From positions 62,001 through 126,000 of the forward strand of contig JACPWG010000022.1 of NCBI GenBank assembly GCA_016197205.1: a stretch of DNA of 64,000 nt. Reading direction: 5' to 3'. Source of the stretch: Planctomycetota bacterium. Its GTDB lineage: Bacteria; Planctomycetota; MHYJ01; WSZJ01; JACPWG01. The notes under the pieces are model-generated. The model did not search any database. It saw nothing but the letters and a program-made list of their open reading frames with translations, and was not told the origin of the DNA. Both the position numbers and the translations under genes were made by a program. Within the stretch, counting starts at the first letter, position 1. Each line of letters begins with the position of its first letter. Of the stretch, positions 53,072 through 62,341 are shown piece by piece.

Positions 53072-54016
53072 TTAGACGAAGAGCGAGGAAACGGACTCGG
53101 CGCGGTGGATCCGGCGGATCGCCTCGCCGAGCAGATTCGCAACCGAGAGGACGCGGATCCAGTCCCGCTCCTTGTCCTTGTTGAGCGGGATGGTGTCCGA
53201 AACGACGACGGACGACGGCTTGACCGCTTCGAGCTTGGGCACGGCCTGGCCGCAGAAGATCGGGTGCGTGGCGCAGACGTGCAGGGAAAGCGCCCCGCGC
53301 TCCTTCGCGGCACGGAGGGCCTGGACGATCGAGCTGCCCGTGGAGACCATGTCGTCGACCAGGATGACGTTCTTGCCCTCGATGTCGCCGATGATGTGGT
53401 GGACGTCGGTCTCGTGGGGGCCGATGCGTCGCTTGTCCGTGATGGCCAGCCCGCAGTTCAGGCGACGCGCGTACGCGCGCGCCATCTTCGCGCCTCCGAC
53501 GTCGCACGAGAGGACGACCGGGTTGGGGAGCTCCATCTTCCGGAAATACTCGATGAGCACCGGGGCGGCGAAGAGGTGGTCGACGGGAATGTCGAAGAAG
53601 CCCTGGATCTGCGCGGCGTGGAGGTCCATCGTGAGGACGCGGTTGGCGCCGGCCGTGGTGATGAGGTTGGCCACCAGCTTCGCGGTGATCGGGACGCGCC
53701 CCTCGGCCTTGCGGTCCTGGCGTGCGTAGCCGAAATAGGGGATCACGGCGGTGATTCGGTCGGCCGAGGCGCGGCGCAGGGCGTCGATGAGTACGAGCAG
53801 CTCCAGGAGCGTCTCGTTGACCGGCGGGCACGTGGACTGGAGGATGTACACGTCTGAGCCGCGTACGTCCTCGTTGATCTTGACGTCGATTTCGCCGTCG
53901 GGGAAGCGCCCGACGTCCGCGCGGCCGACGGGGAGGTTCAGGTATTCGCAGATCCGCTCGGTGAGACGCCGGTTGGCGTTGCCCGTGAAGATGCGAAGTT
54001 CTTCTTTTCTGGCCAT
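53072..54016 (-). CDS. prs: Ribose-phosphate pyrophosphokinase
   Basis: 314 residues. Makes PRPP from ribose 5-phosphate and ATP. RKEELRIFTGNANRRLTERI opens the protein; DVGGAKMARAYARRL and the PRPP loop VILVDDMVSTGSSIVQALRA are present, as is the catalytic YFGYARQDRK flexible-loop region. Normal length and position. The ATG follows the GlmU stop after three bases. Confidence 0.95.
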   Translation of the reverse strand: MARKEELRIFTGNANRRLTERICEYLNLPVGRADVGRFPDGEIDVKINEDVRGSDVYILQSTCPPVNETLLELLVLIDALRRASADRITAVIPYFGYARQDRKAEGRVPITAKLVANLITTAGANRVLTMDLHAAQIQGFFDIPVDHLFAAPVLIEYFRKMELPNPVVLSCDVGGAKMARAYARRLNCGLAITDKRRIGPHETDVHHIIGDIEGKNVILVDDMVSTGSSIVQALRAAKERGALSLHVCATHPIFCGQAVPKLEAVKPSSVVVSDTIPLNKDKERDWIRVLSVANLLGEAIRRIHRAESVSSLFV

Positions 54017-54019
54017 CGC

Positions 54020-55330
54020 CTACGACTCCTTCCCTTCGGTGCGGGAGGTCGCCGGGAGCGGGCGGGCGGGCACGCCCGCGACGAGGACGCCTGCCGGGAC
54101 GTCGTGCCCGCGCGTCACGACGGCGCCGGCGCCGGTCTTCGCGCCGCGTCCCATCCGGACCGGCGCCACGAGCACGGTGCCGCTGCCGGTCGACGCGCCG
54201 TCCTCGATGACGGTCGGGTGCTTCCGCTTGCCGTCGTAGTTCGCCGTGATCGTCCCCGCGCCGATGTTCACGTCGGCGCCGATCGACGCGTCGCCGAGGT
54301 AGCTCAGGTGCTTCGCCTTCGAGTGCCTGCCCAGCCGCGAATTCTTCACCTCGACGAAATTCCCGACCTCGGCGTGGTCGTCGAGGCGCGTGCCGGGGCG
54401 GAGATGCGAGAACGGGCCGACGTCGCACGCCTTGCCGATCACGACGCCGTGGCGGATCACCGTGAACGGGTGGATCACCGTGTCGGCTGCGACGCGGACG
54501 CCCGGCTCGACGTAGGTGTTTTCGGGGGCGACGAAGGTGACGCCCTCCTCCTCAAGCCGCGCGATCTCACGGCGCACGAGCACCCTCGTGGCGTCCGACA
54601 GCTCCCGGCGGGTGTTGACCCCCAGGACCTCGGTGGCGTCGGTGGCCCTGAGGCTCGCCACGGGCAGGCCGCGCGCCAGGAAGACCCGGACCACGTCGGG
54701 GAGATAGTACTCGCTCTTCTTGTTCTCCGGACGCAGCTCGCGCAGGGCGGAGAAGACCGCTTGTGCCTGGAAGCAGTAGAGGCCCGAGTTGATCTCGCGG
54801 ACGGCGCGCTCGGCCTCCGTGGCGTCCGCGTGCTCGACGATCGAGGTGACGGCGCCGGCGGCGTCCCGGAGGACCCGTCCGTAGCCTGCAGGGTTCGGCA
54901 CCTCGCACGTGAGAACGGTGCAGGCCGCCGCGGCACTGCGGTGCGTCTCGAGGAGTGCGCGCAGGGTCTCGGCGCGCAAGAGCGGTGCGTCGCCGCAGAG
55001 GACCGCGAGCGTCCGTTCGGCGTCCCCGACGTGCGGCGCGGCCATGAGCAGGGCGTGACCGGTGCCGCGGCGCTCCGCCTGCTCGACCCAGACCGCGCTG
55101 GTTCCCTGAAACCGCTCGCGGACCTGGCCCGACTGGTGGCCGACGACCACGTGCACCGCCGTGATGCCCGCGCCGTGAACCGCGTCGAGGACGTGGGCGA
55201 GCATGGGGCGGCCCGCGACCTCGTGCAGGACCTTGGCGCGGTCCGACTTCATGCGCGTGCCTTCGCCGGCCGCGAGGATCACGGCGGCGGCCGGTGCGAC
55301 GGTGGGCCCGGTTACGGGGGTTTCTGGCAT
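54020..55330 (-). CDS. glmU: GlmU-type N-acetylglucosamine-1-phosphate uridyltransferase/acetyltransferase
   Basis: 436 residues, a little shorter than Escherichia GlmU (456). N-terminal pyrophosphorylase: AAVILAAGEGTRMKSDRAKV, LCGDAPLLRAETLRALL, EINSGLYCFQA. C-terminal left-handed beta-helix: VRVAADTVIHPFTVI, VGPFSHLRPGTRLDDHAEVG, NIGAGTITANYDGKRKHPTV. Makes UDP-GlcNAc for the cell wall. First gene of the minus operon; promoter at 55397-55425. Confidence 0.93.
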   Translation of the reverse strand: MPETPVTGPTVAPAAAVILAAGEGTRMKSDRAKVLHEVAGRPMLAHVLDAVHGAGITAVHVVVGHQSGQVRERFQGTSAVWVEQAERRGTGHALLMAAPHVGDAERTLAVLCGDAPLLRAETLRALLETHRSAAAACTVLTCEVPNPAGYGRVLRDAAGAVTSIVEHADATEAERAVREINSGLYCFQAQAVFSALRELRPENKKSEYYLPDVVRVFLARGLPVASLRATDATEVLGVNTRRELSDATRVLVRREIARLEEEGVTFVAPENTYVEPGVRVAADTVIHPFTVIRHGVVIGKACDVGPFSHLRPGTRLDDHAEVGNFVEVKNSRLGRHSKAKHLSYLGDASIGADVNIGAGTITANYDGKRKHPTVIEDGASTGSGTVLVAPVRMGRGAKTGAGAVVTRGHDVPAGVLVAGVPARPLPATSRTEGKES

Positions 55331-55396
55331 TCCAGGACCTCGGGAGGGGGCTCCGGTCGGGGGGGAGTGGTTCCCGGCCCCGGCGAAAGAGCGAAC

Positions 55397-55425
55397 ATGC
55401 TAGCCTTGCACCCTTGCGGTGTCAA
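55397..55425 (-). promoter_or_regulatory. Sigma70 promoter of the glmU operon
   Basis: On the minus strand, TTGACA (55420-55425) and TAGCAT (55397-55402) with 17 bases between; the -35 is a perfect consensus. Confidence 0.75.
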
Positions 55426-55443
55426 GGAAATTGGTTCGCTCGC

Positions 55444-55472
55444 TTGACCTTCCGCGGGTCCACGCGTACAAT
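55444..55472 (+). promoter_or_regulatory. Sigma70 promoter of hemL
   Basis: TTGACC (55444-55449) and TACAAT (55467-55472), spacer 17, followed by GGAGGT at about 55489 before the ATG at 55500. Confidence 0.75.
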
Positions 55473-55499
55473 GCGCCGCCTTCGTTGCGGAGGTGACTC

Positions 55500-56840
55500 A
55501 TGAAAGCAGCCGATGGCGGGCAGGGCGGTCGGAAGGGGCGGATCGTGCGCTCCCGGAAGCGGTCGGAAGCAGCCTTCGTCCGGGCACGCGCGAGCCTGGT
55601 CGGCGGCGTCAACAGCCCTGTCCGGGCGTTCCGGGGGGTGGGCGGGACGCCGGTCTTTCTAGCGAGCGGTAAGGGCTGCCGCGTGACGGACGTGGATGGG
55701 AACACCTACATCGACTATCTCGCATCCTGGGGCCCCCTGATCCTCGGCCACGCGCCCGCTGCCGTGGTCGCGGCGATCCGGCGTCGCGCCGGGCTCGGCA
55801 CGACCTTCGGCGCGCCCACCCCCGAAGAGAGCGAGCTCGCGGAGCTGGTCCGGAAGGCCTTCCCTTCCATCGAAAAGCTGCGCTTCGTGTCCAGCGGGAC
55901 CGAGGCCACGATGAGCGCGCTGCGCGTCGCCCGCGGGTTCACCGGCCGCGACCTCGTGGTCAAGTTCGAGGGGGGCTACCACGGCCACTCCGACGGCCTC
56001 CTCGTGAAGGCCGGCTCCGGGGCGACCACCCTCGGCGTTCCCGACAGCGCGGGCGTGCCCGCTGCGTTCGCCGAGCGAACCGCGACGCTCCCGTTCAATG
56101 ACGTAGCGGCGCTCGACGCGTTTTTCGGCGAGCGCGGGTCGGAGGTCGCGGCGGTGATCGTCGAGCCGTTGCCCGCGAACATGGGCGTGGTCCCGCCGCG
56201 CGCCGGCTACCTGGAGCGGCTGCGCGAGTTGACGAAGCAGCACGGCGCGTTGCTCGTGCTCGACGAGGTCATCACCGGCTTCCGGGTGGCCTTCGGCGGG
56301 GCGCAGGAGCTGTGGAAGATCCGGCCGGACCTCACCTGCCTCGGCAAGATCATCGGCGGCGGCCTCCCGGTCGGAGCCTACGGCGGCCGCGCGGACGTGA
56401 TGGCCAAGGTGGCGCCGGAGGGGCCGGTGTACCAGGCGGGTACGCTCTCCGGCAATCCCGTGGCGATGGCGGCGGGGCTCGCGACGCTGCGTCAGCTCCG
56501 GTCGAAGGCCGTGTACCGGCGGCTGGAAAAGCTGGCCGCGCGACTGGAGGCGGGACTCGCGGCGGCGGCGCACGAGGGGGGCGTCCCGGTGCGCATCCAC
56601 CGCGTCGGTTCGGTCATGACACTTTTTTTTCGGGATGGGGGCGAAGTCGTCGACTACGCGAGCGCGCTCTGCTCCGATCGCGACCGGTACGCGCGGTTCT
56701 TTCATGCGATGCTGGAGCGCGGGGTCTACCTGCCGCCGTCGCAATTCGAGGCGTTTTTCGTTTCGACCGCGCACGACGAGAAGGCGATCGACCAGACGAT
56801 CGCGGCGGCGAAGGAAGCGATGCGGGTCGCGGCGGGGTGA
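55500..56840 (+). CDS. hemL: Glutamate-1-semialdehyde 2,1-aminomutase
   Basis: 446 residues. Converts glutamate-1-semialdehyde to 5-aminolevulinate in tetrapyrrole synthesis. PLP enzyme with [75 protein letters not shown] and [18 protein letters not shown] containing the PLP-binding Lys. Length normal. It has its own promoter and is followed by hutU. Confidence 0.95.
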   Translation: MKAADGGQGGRKGRIVRSRKRSEAAFVRARASLVGGVNSPVRAFRGVGGTPVFLASGKGCRVTDVDGNTYIDYLASWGPLILGHAPAAVVAAIRRRAGLGTTFGAPTPEESELAELVRKAFPSIEKLRFVSSGTEATMSALRVARGFTGRDLVVKFEGGYHGHSDGLLVKAGSGATTLGVPDSAGVPAAFAERTATLPFNDVAALDAFFGERGSEVAAVIVEPLPANMGVVPPRAGYLERLRELTKQHGALLVLDEVITGFRVAFGGAQELWKIRPDLTCLGKIIGGGLPVGAYGGRADVMAKVAPEGPVYQAGTLSGNPVAMAAGLATLRQLRSKAVYRRLEKLAARLEAGLAAAAHEGGVPVRIHRVGSVMTLFFRDGGEVVDYASALCSDRDRYARFFHAMLERGVYLPPSQFEAFFVSTAHDEKAIDQTIAAAKEAMRVAAG

Positions 56841-56996
56841 GGCGCGGCGCGACGCGGGGCGGCGCGGCGCGGGGTGAGACGAGACGCGAATTCGAGCCCC
56901 CGGTGAGCAGCCGGGAATCACGGGTAGGGCGCATTTCAAATTCCAAATTGCAAAATGTCAAATTTCAAAGATGGCGCGCGCCGAGGAGCGACAGGC
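56841..56996. repeat. AT-richer dispersed repeat before hutU
   Basis: A GGCGCGGCGCG GC-skewed stretch, then CAAATTCCAAATTGCAAAAT and TCAAATTTCAAAG, units of the same family as at 40209-40250 and 48990-49030. Confidence 0.5.
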
Positions 56997-58721
56997 ATGA
57001 AGAACTTGAACCCGGGCGCGGCCGTGGCTACGACGAGCCTGGTGGGACGGCCCTACAAGCCGGTGCGGGCCCCCCGCGGCACGCGTCTCTCCTGCAGGAC
57101 CTGGCAGGCCGAGGCCGCGATGCGGATGCTCATGAACAACCTCGACCCGGAAGTGGCCGAGGACCCCGAGCGGCTCATCGTCTACGGCGGGTCGGGGAAG
57201 GCGGCGCGGAACTGGGACTGCTTCCATGCGATCGTGCGGACACTGCGCCGGCTGGAGAAGGATGAGACGCTGCTGGTGCAGTCCGGAAAGCCCGTCGGCG
57301 TTTTTCGGACCCACGAAGACGCGCCGCGCGTGCTGATCGCCAACAGCCTCCTCGTGCCGGCCTGGGCGACCTGGGACCACTTCCGGCGGCTCGAGGCGCT
57401 CGGGCTCATGATGTACGGCCAGATGACCGCGGGGAGCTGGATCTACATCGGGACGCAGGGGATCCTGCAGGGGACGTTTGAGACGTTCGCGGCCGCGGCG
57501 CGCAAGCACTTCGGCGGCTCGCTTCGGGGCCGTTTCATCCTCTCCGCGGGGCTCGGCGGCATGGGGGGCGCCCAGCCTCTCGCAGCCACCATGAACGACG
57601 GCGTGTTCCTGGGCGTGGAGGTGGACACGCGCCGGATCGAACGGCGGATCCAGAGCGAGTACTGCGACGTGTTGGCCACGAGCCTCGACGAAGCGTTGGC
57701 GAAGGTCGACGAGGCGCGGCGCGCGGGCCGACCGCTCTCGATCGGGCTCGTCGGAAACGCGGCCGAAGTCCTGCCGGAGCTGGCGCGGCGCGGCGTGGTC
57801 CCGGACCTGGTGACGGACCAGACGAGCGCGCACGACGCCCTGAACGGCTACGTGCCGGCGGGGCTGCCCTTCGAGGAGGCGCTGCGGCTTCGCGCGAGCG
57901 ACCCCGCGGACTATGTGAAGCGGTCCATGGCCTCGATGGCGGCGCACTGCCGGGCGATCCTCGACCTCCGGCGGCTGGGGGCCGTCGCGTTCGACTACGG
58001 CAATAACCTGAGAGGGCAGGCGAAGGCCGCGGGCGTGGAGAACGCCTTCGCCTATCCGGGTTTCGTGCCCGAGTACATCCGCCCGCTTTTCTGCGAGGGC
58101 AAAGGCCCGTTCCGGTGGGCCGCGCTCTCGGGCGATCCCCGGGACATCGCGGCGACCGACGAGGCGGTGCTGGCGGAATTTCCGCGGGACGAAGCGCTGG
58201 CCCGTTGGATCCCGCTCGCACGGGAGCGGGTGCGTTTCCAGGGGCTGCCTGCGCGGATCTGCTGGCTCGGGTACGGCGAGCGGGCGCGGTTCGGCGAGGT
58301 GCTCAACCGGCTCGTCGCGCGCGGCAAGGTCCGTGCGCCGATCGTGATCGGCCGGGACCACCTGGACTGCGGGTCCGTTGCGTCGCCGAACCGGGAGACG
58401 GAGGGGATGCGGGACGGCAGCGACGCGGTCGCGGACTGGCCGATCCTGAATGCGCTCCTGAACGCCTCGTCGGGTGCGAGCTGGGTGTCGGTGCACCACG
58501 GCGGCGGCGTGGGGATCGGGAACTCGATCCACGCGGGCATGGTGATCGTGGCGGACGGCACGAAGGCGGCCTCCCGGCGGCTGGAACGGGTGCTCACGAA
58601 CGACCCGGGGATCGGCGTCGCGCGCCACGCGGACGCGGGCTACCCCGAGGCGATCGACTGCGCGCGGAAGCGCGGGGTGCGGGTGCCGAAGGTTCCTTTG
58701 CGGGGAGAGAAAAAAAAGTGA
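56997..58721 (+). CDS. hutU: Urocanate hydratase
   Basis: 574 residues. Second enzyme of histidine degradation, using tightly bound NAD. Recognisable are [83 protein letters not shown] (with Cys) and [20 protein letters not shown]. The ATG at 56997 follows GAGGAG. Other hut genes are not in the window. Its stop overlaps the GTG of the Rid gene. Confidence 0.95.
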   Translation: MKNLNPGAAVATTSLVGRPYKPVRAPRGTRLSCRTWQAEAAMRMLMNNLDPEVAEDPERLIVYGGSGKAARNWDCFHAIVRTLRRLEKDETLLVQSGKPVGVFRTHEDAPRVLIANSLLVPAWATWDHFRRLEALGLMMYGQMTAGSWIYIGTQGILQGTFETFAAAARKHFGGSLRGRFILSAGLGGMGGAQPLAATMNDGVFLGVEVDTRRIERRIQSEYCDVLATSLDEALAKVDEARRAGRPLSIGLVGNAAEVLPELARRGVVPDLVTDQTSAHDALNGYVPAGLPFEEALRLRASDPADYVKRSMASMAAHCRAILDLRRLGAVAFDYGNNLRGQAKAAGVENAFAYPGFVPEYIRPLFCEGKGPFRWAALSGDPRDIAATDEAVLAEFPRDEALARWIPLARERVRFQGLPARICWLGYGERARFGEVLNRLVARGKVRAPIVIGRDHLDCGSVASPNRETEGMRDGSDAVADWPILNALLNASSGASWVSVHHGGGVGIGNSIHAGMVIVADGTKAASRRLERVLTNDPGIGVARHADAGYPEAIDCARKRGVRVPKVPLRGEKKK

Positions 58722-59122
58722 AGCGGACGAACATTTCGAGCGGGGCGAAGTGGGAGGCGGTGGTCGGGTACTCGCGCGCGGTGCGGGTCGGCGAGCGCAT
58801 CTTTGTGACCGGGACGACGGCGTGGCTGCCGGAAGGCGGGCATGTCGGGGACGGGGACGCGTACCTGCAGGCCCGGCAGGCGCTCCGCAACATCGAGTGG
58901 GCGCTCGGGCAGGCCGGGTCCGGGCTGCGGGACGTCGTGCGCACGCGGCTCTTCGTCACCGACATCCGGCGCGACTGGGAGGCGATCGGCCGCGCGCACG
59001 CCGAGTGCCTGGGCGCCGTCCGGCCGGCAACCACGATGGTCGAAGTCGCGCGCCTCATCGAGGACTGGATGCTCGTGGAGATCGAGGCGGACGCGCTCGT
59101 CGGCAGCGGCGAGCCGGGGTGA
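58718..59122 (+). CDS. RidA-family protein
   Basis: 134 residues, the usual RidA length. [40 protein letters not shown] and [20 protein letters not shown], followed by [12 protein letters not shown], fit the Rid (YjgF) fold, which deaminates reactive enamines/imines. Start GTG within a GTGA overlap with the hutU stop, after GGGGAGAG. Probably co-translated with hutU, perhaps handling imines arising in amino acid breakdown. Confidence 0.85.
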   Translation: MKRTNISSGAKWEAVVGYSRAVRVGERIFVTGTTAWLPEGGHVGDGDAYLQARQALRNIEWALGQAGSGLRDVVRTRLFVTDIRRDWEAIGRAHAECLGAVRPATTMVEVARLIEDWMLVEIEADALVGSGEPG

Positions 59123-59323
59123 GGATTGCGGGCAGCCCGTTCAGAGTGGGTGCCTCGCCATTTCGCCCTCTCCAAGTAGGCTTTTCACTTGAGCCTTCGA
59201 CTTGAGTCTACCTCGCAGCCGGCGACGGAAAGCACTGGGAAGTTCCCCCTGCTCGCGCTCGGACCTCCGACGCTCCGTCTTGCAAAAGTCGACTCGTTCA
59301 CCCACCTTGGAAGGGCCGCCGCC

Positions 59324-59662
59324 ATGGGCCGGAAGAACCTCTCGCAGAAGCTCCAAGATTGGGTCGAGGCACGAAGGCGATTCCACTTGTCGGATGCACA
59401 GGTGCAGATGGCCCGGGAGCTGGGGATGAATCCAAAGAAGCTCGGCAAGCTCGCCAATCCCGACCAGGAGCCCTGGAAGGAGCCGCTGCCGCAATTCATC
59501 GAGCACCTGTACTTGAAGAGATTCGCCAAGGAGCGGCCGGAGGTCGTGAAGTCGCTCGAGGAACGGGCGAGCGCGCTGGACGCAAAGAAGGCTGCGCGGA
59601 AGGAGGAAAAGCGCCGCTCTCGAGAGGAGGGTGAGGCTCCCGCTCCGGGGGGAGGGCGATGA
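59324..59662 (+). CDS. Conserved small protein of the type I RM neighbourhood
   Basis: 112 residues: GRKNLSQKLQDWVEARRRFH, LSDAQVQMARELGMNPKKLG, LPQFIEHLYLKRFAKERPEV and a Lys/Glu-rich coiled-coil tail. Small proteins of this type occur widely, usually followed by the MSEYQY gene, which is broken here. Function unknown; the helical N-terminus could be DNA-binding. ATG at 59324 after GGAAGGG. Its stop overlaps the next ATG (ATGA). Confidence 0.65.
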   Translation: MGRKNLSQKLQDWVEARRRFHLSDAQVQMARELGMNPKKLGKLANPDQEPWKEPLPQFIEHLYLKRFAKERPEVVKSLEERASALDAKKAARKEEKRRSREEGEAPAPGGGR

Positions 59663-59760
59663 GCGAGTACCAGTATGACGAATTTCAGGCCCTCGACCGG
59701 AGGCTGACGGAAACGGAGCTGGGGGAGCTTCGCTCCTGCTCGACGTGCGAGGCTTGCAGG
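59659..59760 (+). pseudogene. N-terminal stub of the MSEYQY gene, truncated by a repeat
   Basis: The first ~28 codons (MSEYQYDEFQALDRRLTETE then LGELRSCST) match the beginning of a conserved longer protein usually found beside the 112-residue gene. From about 59743 the sequence changes to the dispersed repeat (exact 28-base match to 16883-16910 at 59765-59792), and the rest of the gene is absent before hsdM. Confidence 0.6.
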
Positions 59761-59939
59761 ACAATCCTACCGCGGCCGGTGGCCGCAACCAAAGGAGCGC
59801 ACCCTCCTTCGCTCCCGCCTCCGCGGGAGCTTCGGAGCGTGCTCTTCCTCCGCCCCGGTCGGTCATTTCTTCCCCGCCGATCGCCGGCCCGCGAGCAATG
59901 TTCCTTGCTCGCGCCTCGCTGATTTGCTTTCCTACGCGC
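59761..59939. repeat. Repeat-filled leader before hsdM
   Basis: The 28-base palindrome-type repeat 59765-59792, then GCTCCCGCCTCCGCGGGAGC hairpin and a GCGAGCAATGTTCCTTGCTC inverted pair. No Shine-Dalgarno visible before the hsdM ATG at 59940. Confidence 0.5.
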
Positions 59940-61922
59940 ATGGAATCGGCAGCGCTGAACTGGGTCGCCAACTTCATTTGGGGCATCGCGGACGACATCC
60001 TCCGCGACCTCTACGTGCGCGGCAAGTACCGGGACGTCATCCTGCCCATGACCGTGCTGCGCCGCCTGGACGCGGTCCTCGAGCCCACCAAGACCGCGGT
60101 GCTCGACATGAAGGCGAAGCTCGACAAGGCCCGCATCGCGAACCAGGACCAAGCGCTGCGCCAGGCCGCGGGGCAGGCCTTCTACAACACCTCCAAGTTC
60201 ACCCTCCGCGACCTCAAGGCCCGCGCCAGCCAGCAGTCGCTCAAGGCGGACTTCGAGGCCTACCTCGACGGCTTCTCCCCCAACGTCCAGGAGATTCTGG
60301 AGAATTTCGAGTTCCGCAACCAGATCCCGCGCCTCTCCAGGGCCGATGCCCTGGGGACGGTGATCGAGAAGTTCCTCTCGCCGGACGTGAACCTGAGCCC
60401 CAACACCGTGCTCAACGGCGACGGCTCGGTGAAGCACCCCGGCCTCGACAACCACGGGATGGGAACGGTGTTCGAGGAGCTGGTCCGGCGCTTCAACGAG
60501 GAGAACAACGAGGAGGCCGGCGAGCACTGGACCCCGCGCGACGCCGTGAAGCTCATGGCGAAGCTGCTCTTCCTGCCGGTCGCGGACGAGATCAAGTCCG
60601 GCACCTACCTGCTCTACGACGGCGCCTGCGGGACCGGCGGCATGCTGACCGTTGCCGAGGAGACGCTCCAGCAGCTCGCCCAGGAGCGCAAGAAGCAGGT
60701 CGCGACCCACCTCTTCGGCCAGGAGATCAACGCCGAGACCTACGCCATCTGCAAGGCGGATCTGCTGCTCAAGGGGGAGGGGGACGCGGCGGACAACATC
60801 GTCGGCGGACCGGCGCACTCCACGCTCGCCAACGACGCCTTCCCCGCGCGCGAGTTCGACTTCATGCTCAGCAATCCCCCCTACGGCAAGAGCTGGAAGG
60901 GGGACCTCGAGCGCATGGGCGGGAAGGACGGAGTCAAGGACGCGCGCTTCGTCATCAGCCACGCCGGCGACCCGGAGTACTCGCTGATCACGCGCTCCAG
61001 CGACGGCCAGATGCTCTTCCTGGCAAACCTGCTGAGCAAGATGAAGCACGGCAGCAAGCTGGGCAGCCGGATCGCCGAGGTGCACAACGGCAGCTCGCTC
61101 TTTACCGGCGACGCCGGCCAGGGGGAGAGCAACATCCGCCGCTGGATCATCGAGAACGACTGGCTCGAGGCCATCGTGGCCCTGCCCCTCAACATGTTCT
61201 ACAACACGGGCATCGCGACCTACATCTGGGTCCTGACCAACCGCAAGCCGGCGCCCCGCAAGGGCAAGGTCCAGCTCATCGACGCCACGGCGTGGTTCAA
61301 GCCGCTGCGCAAGAACCTGGGCGCGAAGAACTGCGAGCTGTCCGAGGAGGAGATCCGGCGGATCTGCGACACCTTCCTGGCCTTCAAGGAGACGGAACAA
61401 TCCAAGATCTTCCCGAATGCCGCGTTCGGCTACTGGAAGGTGACCGTCGAGCGGCCGCTGCGGCTGGCGGGCATCGACCCGGGCCGGGCGTACTCGCCGA
61501 AGGAGATCAAGGCGCTCAAGGAGACCGCCGCGCGCGCGGAGGACGCGCCGCCGGTCGTCGCCAAGGTCCACAAGAAGGGGACCGCCCCGGACCCGCTGCG
61601 CGGGCTGTTTGGGGCGACGATCGACGGCAAGCGGTGCGTGGTCGAATACGAGCCGGACGGCGACCTGCGCGACACCGAGCAGGTCCCGCTGCTGGAGGAG
61701 GGGGGGATCGAGGCCTTCCTGCGTCGGGAGGTGCTGCCGCACGCGGCCGACGCCTGGTACGACCCGGAGAGCGTCAAGACCGGCTACGAGGTCAGCTTCA
61801 CGCGCTACTTCTACAAGCCGCAGCCGCTGCGCAGCCTCGCGGAGATCCGCGCGGACATCGTCGCGCTGGAGCAGGAAACGAACGGGTTGCTGGGGGAGAT
61901 CATCGGGGGAGGGGGCTCATGA
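59940..61922 (+). CDS. hsdM: Type I restriction-modification methyltransferase subunit HsdM
   Basis: 660 residues. N-terminal helical domain (NWVANFIWGIADDILRDLYV), then an adenine-N6 methyltransferase core with LLYDGACGTGGMLTVAEE (SAM motif) and the catalytic FMLSNPPYGKSWKGD (NPPY). The C-terminal region includes ELSEEEIRRICDTFLAF. It modifies the HsdS-specified sequence. It overlaps the DUF1016 gene start (ATGA), so hsdM, the DUF1016 stub and hsdS form one coupled unit. HsdR is not in the window. Confidence 0.93.
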   Translation: MESAALNWVANFIWGIADDILRDLYVRGKYRDVILPMTVLRRLDAVLEPTKTAVLDMKAKLDKARIANQDQALRQAAGQAFYNTSKFTLRDLKARASQQSLKADFEAYLDGFSPNVQEILENFEFRNQIPRLSRADALGTVIEKFLSPDVNLSPNTVLNGDGSVKHPGLDNHGMGTVFEELVRRFNEENNEEAGEHWTPRDAVKLMAKLLFLPVADEIKSGTYLLYDGACGTGGMLTVAEETLQQLAQERKKQVATHLFGQEINAETYAICKADLLLKGEGDAADNIVGGPAHSTLANDAFPAREFDFMLSNPPYGKSWKGDLERMGGKDGVKDARFVISHAGDPEYSLITRSSDGQMLFLANLLSKMKHGSKLGSRIAEVHNGSSLFTGDAGQGESNIRRWIIENDWLEAIVALPLNMFYNTGIATYIWVLTNRKPAPRKGKVQLIDATAWFKPLRKNLGAKNCELSEEEIRRICDTFLAFKETEQSKIFPNAAFGYWKVTVERPLRLAGIDPGRAYSPKEIKALKETAARAEDAPPVVAKVHKKGTAPDPLRGLFGATIDGKRCVVEYEPDGDLRDTEQVPLLEEGGIEAFLRREVLPHAADAWYDPESVKTGYEVSFTRYFYKPQPLRSLAEIRADIVALEQETNGLLGEIIGGGGS

Positions 61923-62341
61923 ACAAGAAGCCCAGACCCAGCCTGGCGCGAGCACCGGCGGTGGCGACGGTCTCGGATCCGGCGCTCCTCGCCGAGGTCC
62001 GCCAACTCATCGTGGATGCTCGCCGGCAGGCGGGCCAGGTGGTCAACGCCGCGCTGACGCTGGCCTACTGGCAGGTCGGCGACCGCATCCGCCGCGAGAT
62101 CCTGAAGGACAAGCGGGCCGTGTATGGGGCGGAGATTGTGCAGGCACTGTCTGCAAAATTGGTAGGGGAGTTCGGGCGTGGTTTCGCGGAGAAAGGCCTT
62201 CGGCGCATGGTCCAGTTCGCGGAGGTTTTCCCCGATCGCCGGATTGTCGTATCACTGATACGACAATTGACGTGGACGCACTTCATGGAGCCCGCGCCAA
62301 GGCAGTCCGCGCCGGTGCGGAAGAGGCGAGGCACGCGATGA
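61919..62341 (+). CDS. Truncated DUF1016 N-terminal protein
   Basis: 140 residues. LLAEVRQLIVDARRQAGQVV, LAYWQVGDRIRREILKDKRA, LSAKLVGEFGRGFAEKGLRR and IVVSLIRQLTWTHF are the DUF1016 N-terminal domain. Family proteins of ~350 residues continue with a PDDEXK nuclease domain; here the sequence jumps to an unrelated basic tail (MEPAPRQSAPVRKRRGTR) after WTHF, so the nuclease half is missing. Overlaps hsdM and hsdS by ATGA junctions. Probably a deletion derivative; residual function unclear. Confidence 0.75.
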   Translation: MNKKPRPSLARAPAVATVSDPALLAEVRQLIVDARRQAGQVVNAALTLAYWQVGDRIRREILKDKRAVYGAEIVQALSAKLVGEFGRGFAEKGLRRMVQFAEVFPDRRIVVSLIRQLTWTHFMEPAPRQSAPVRKRRGTR

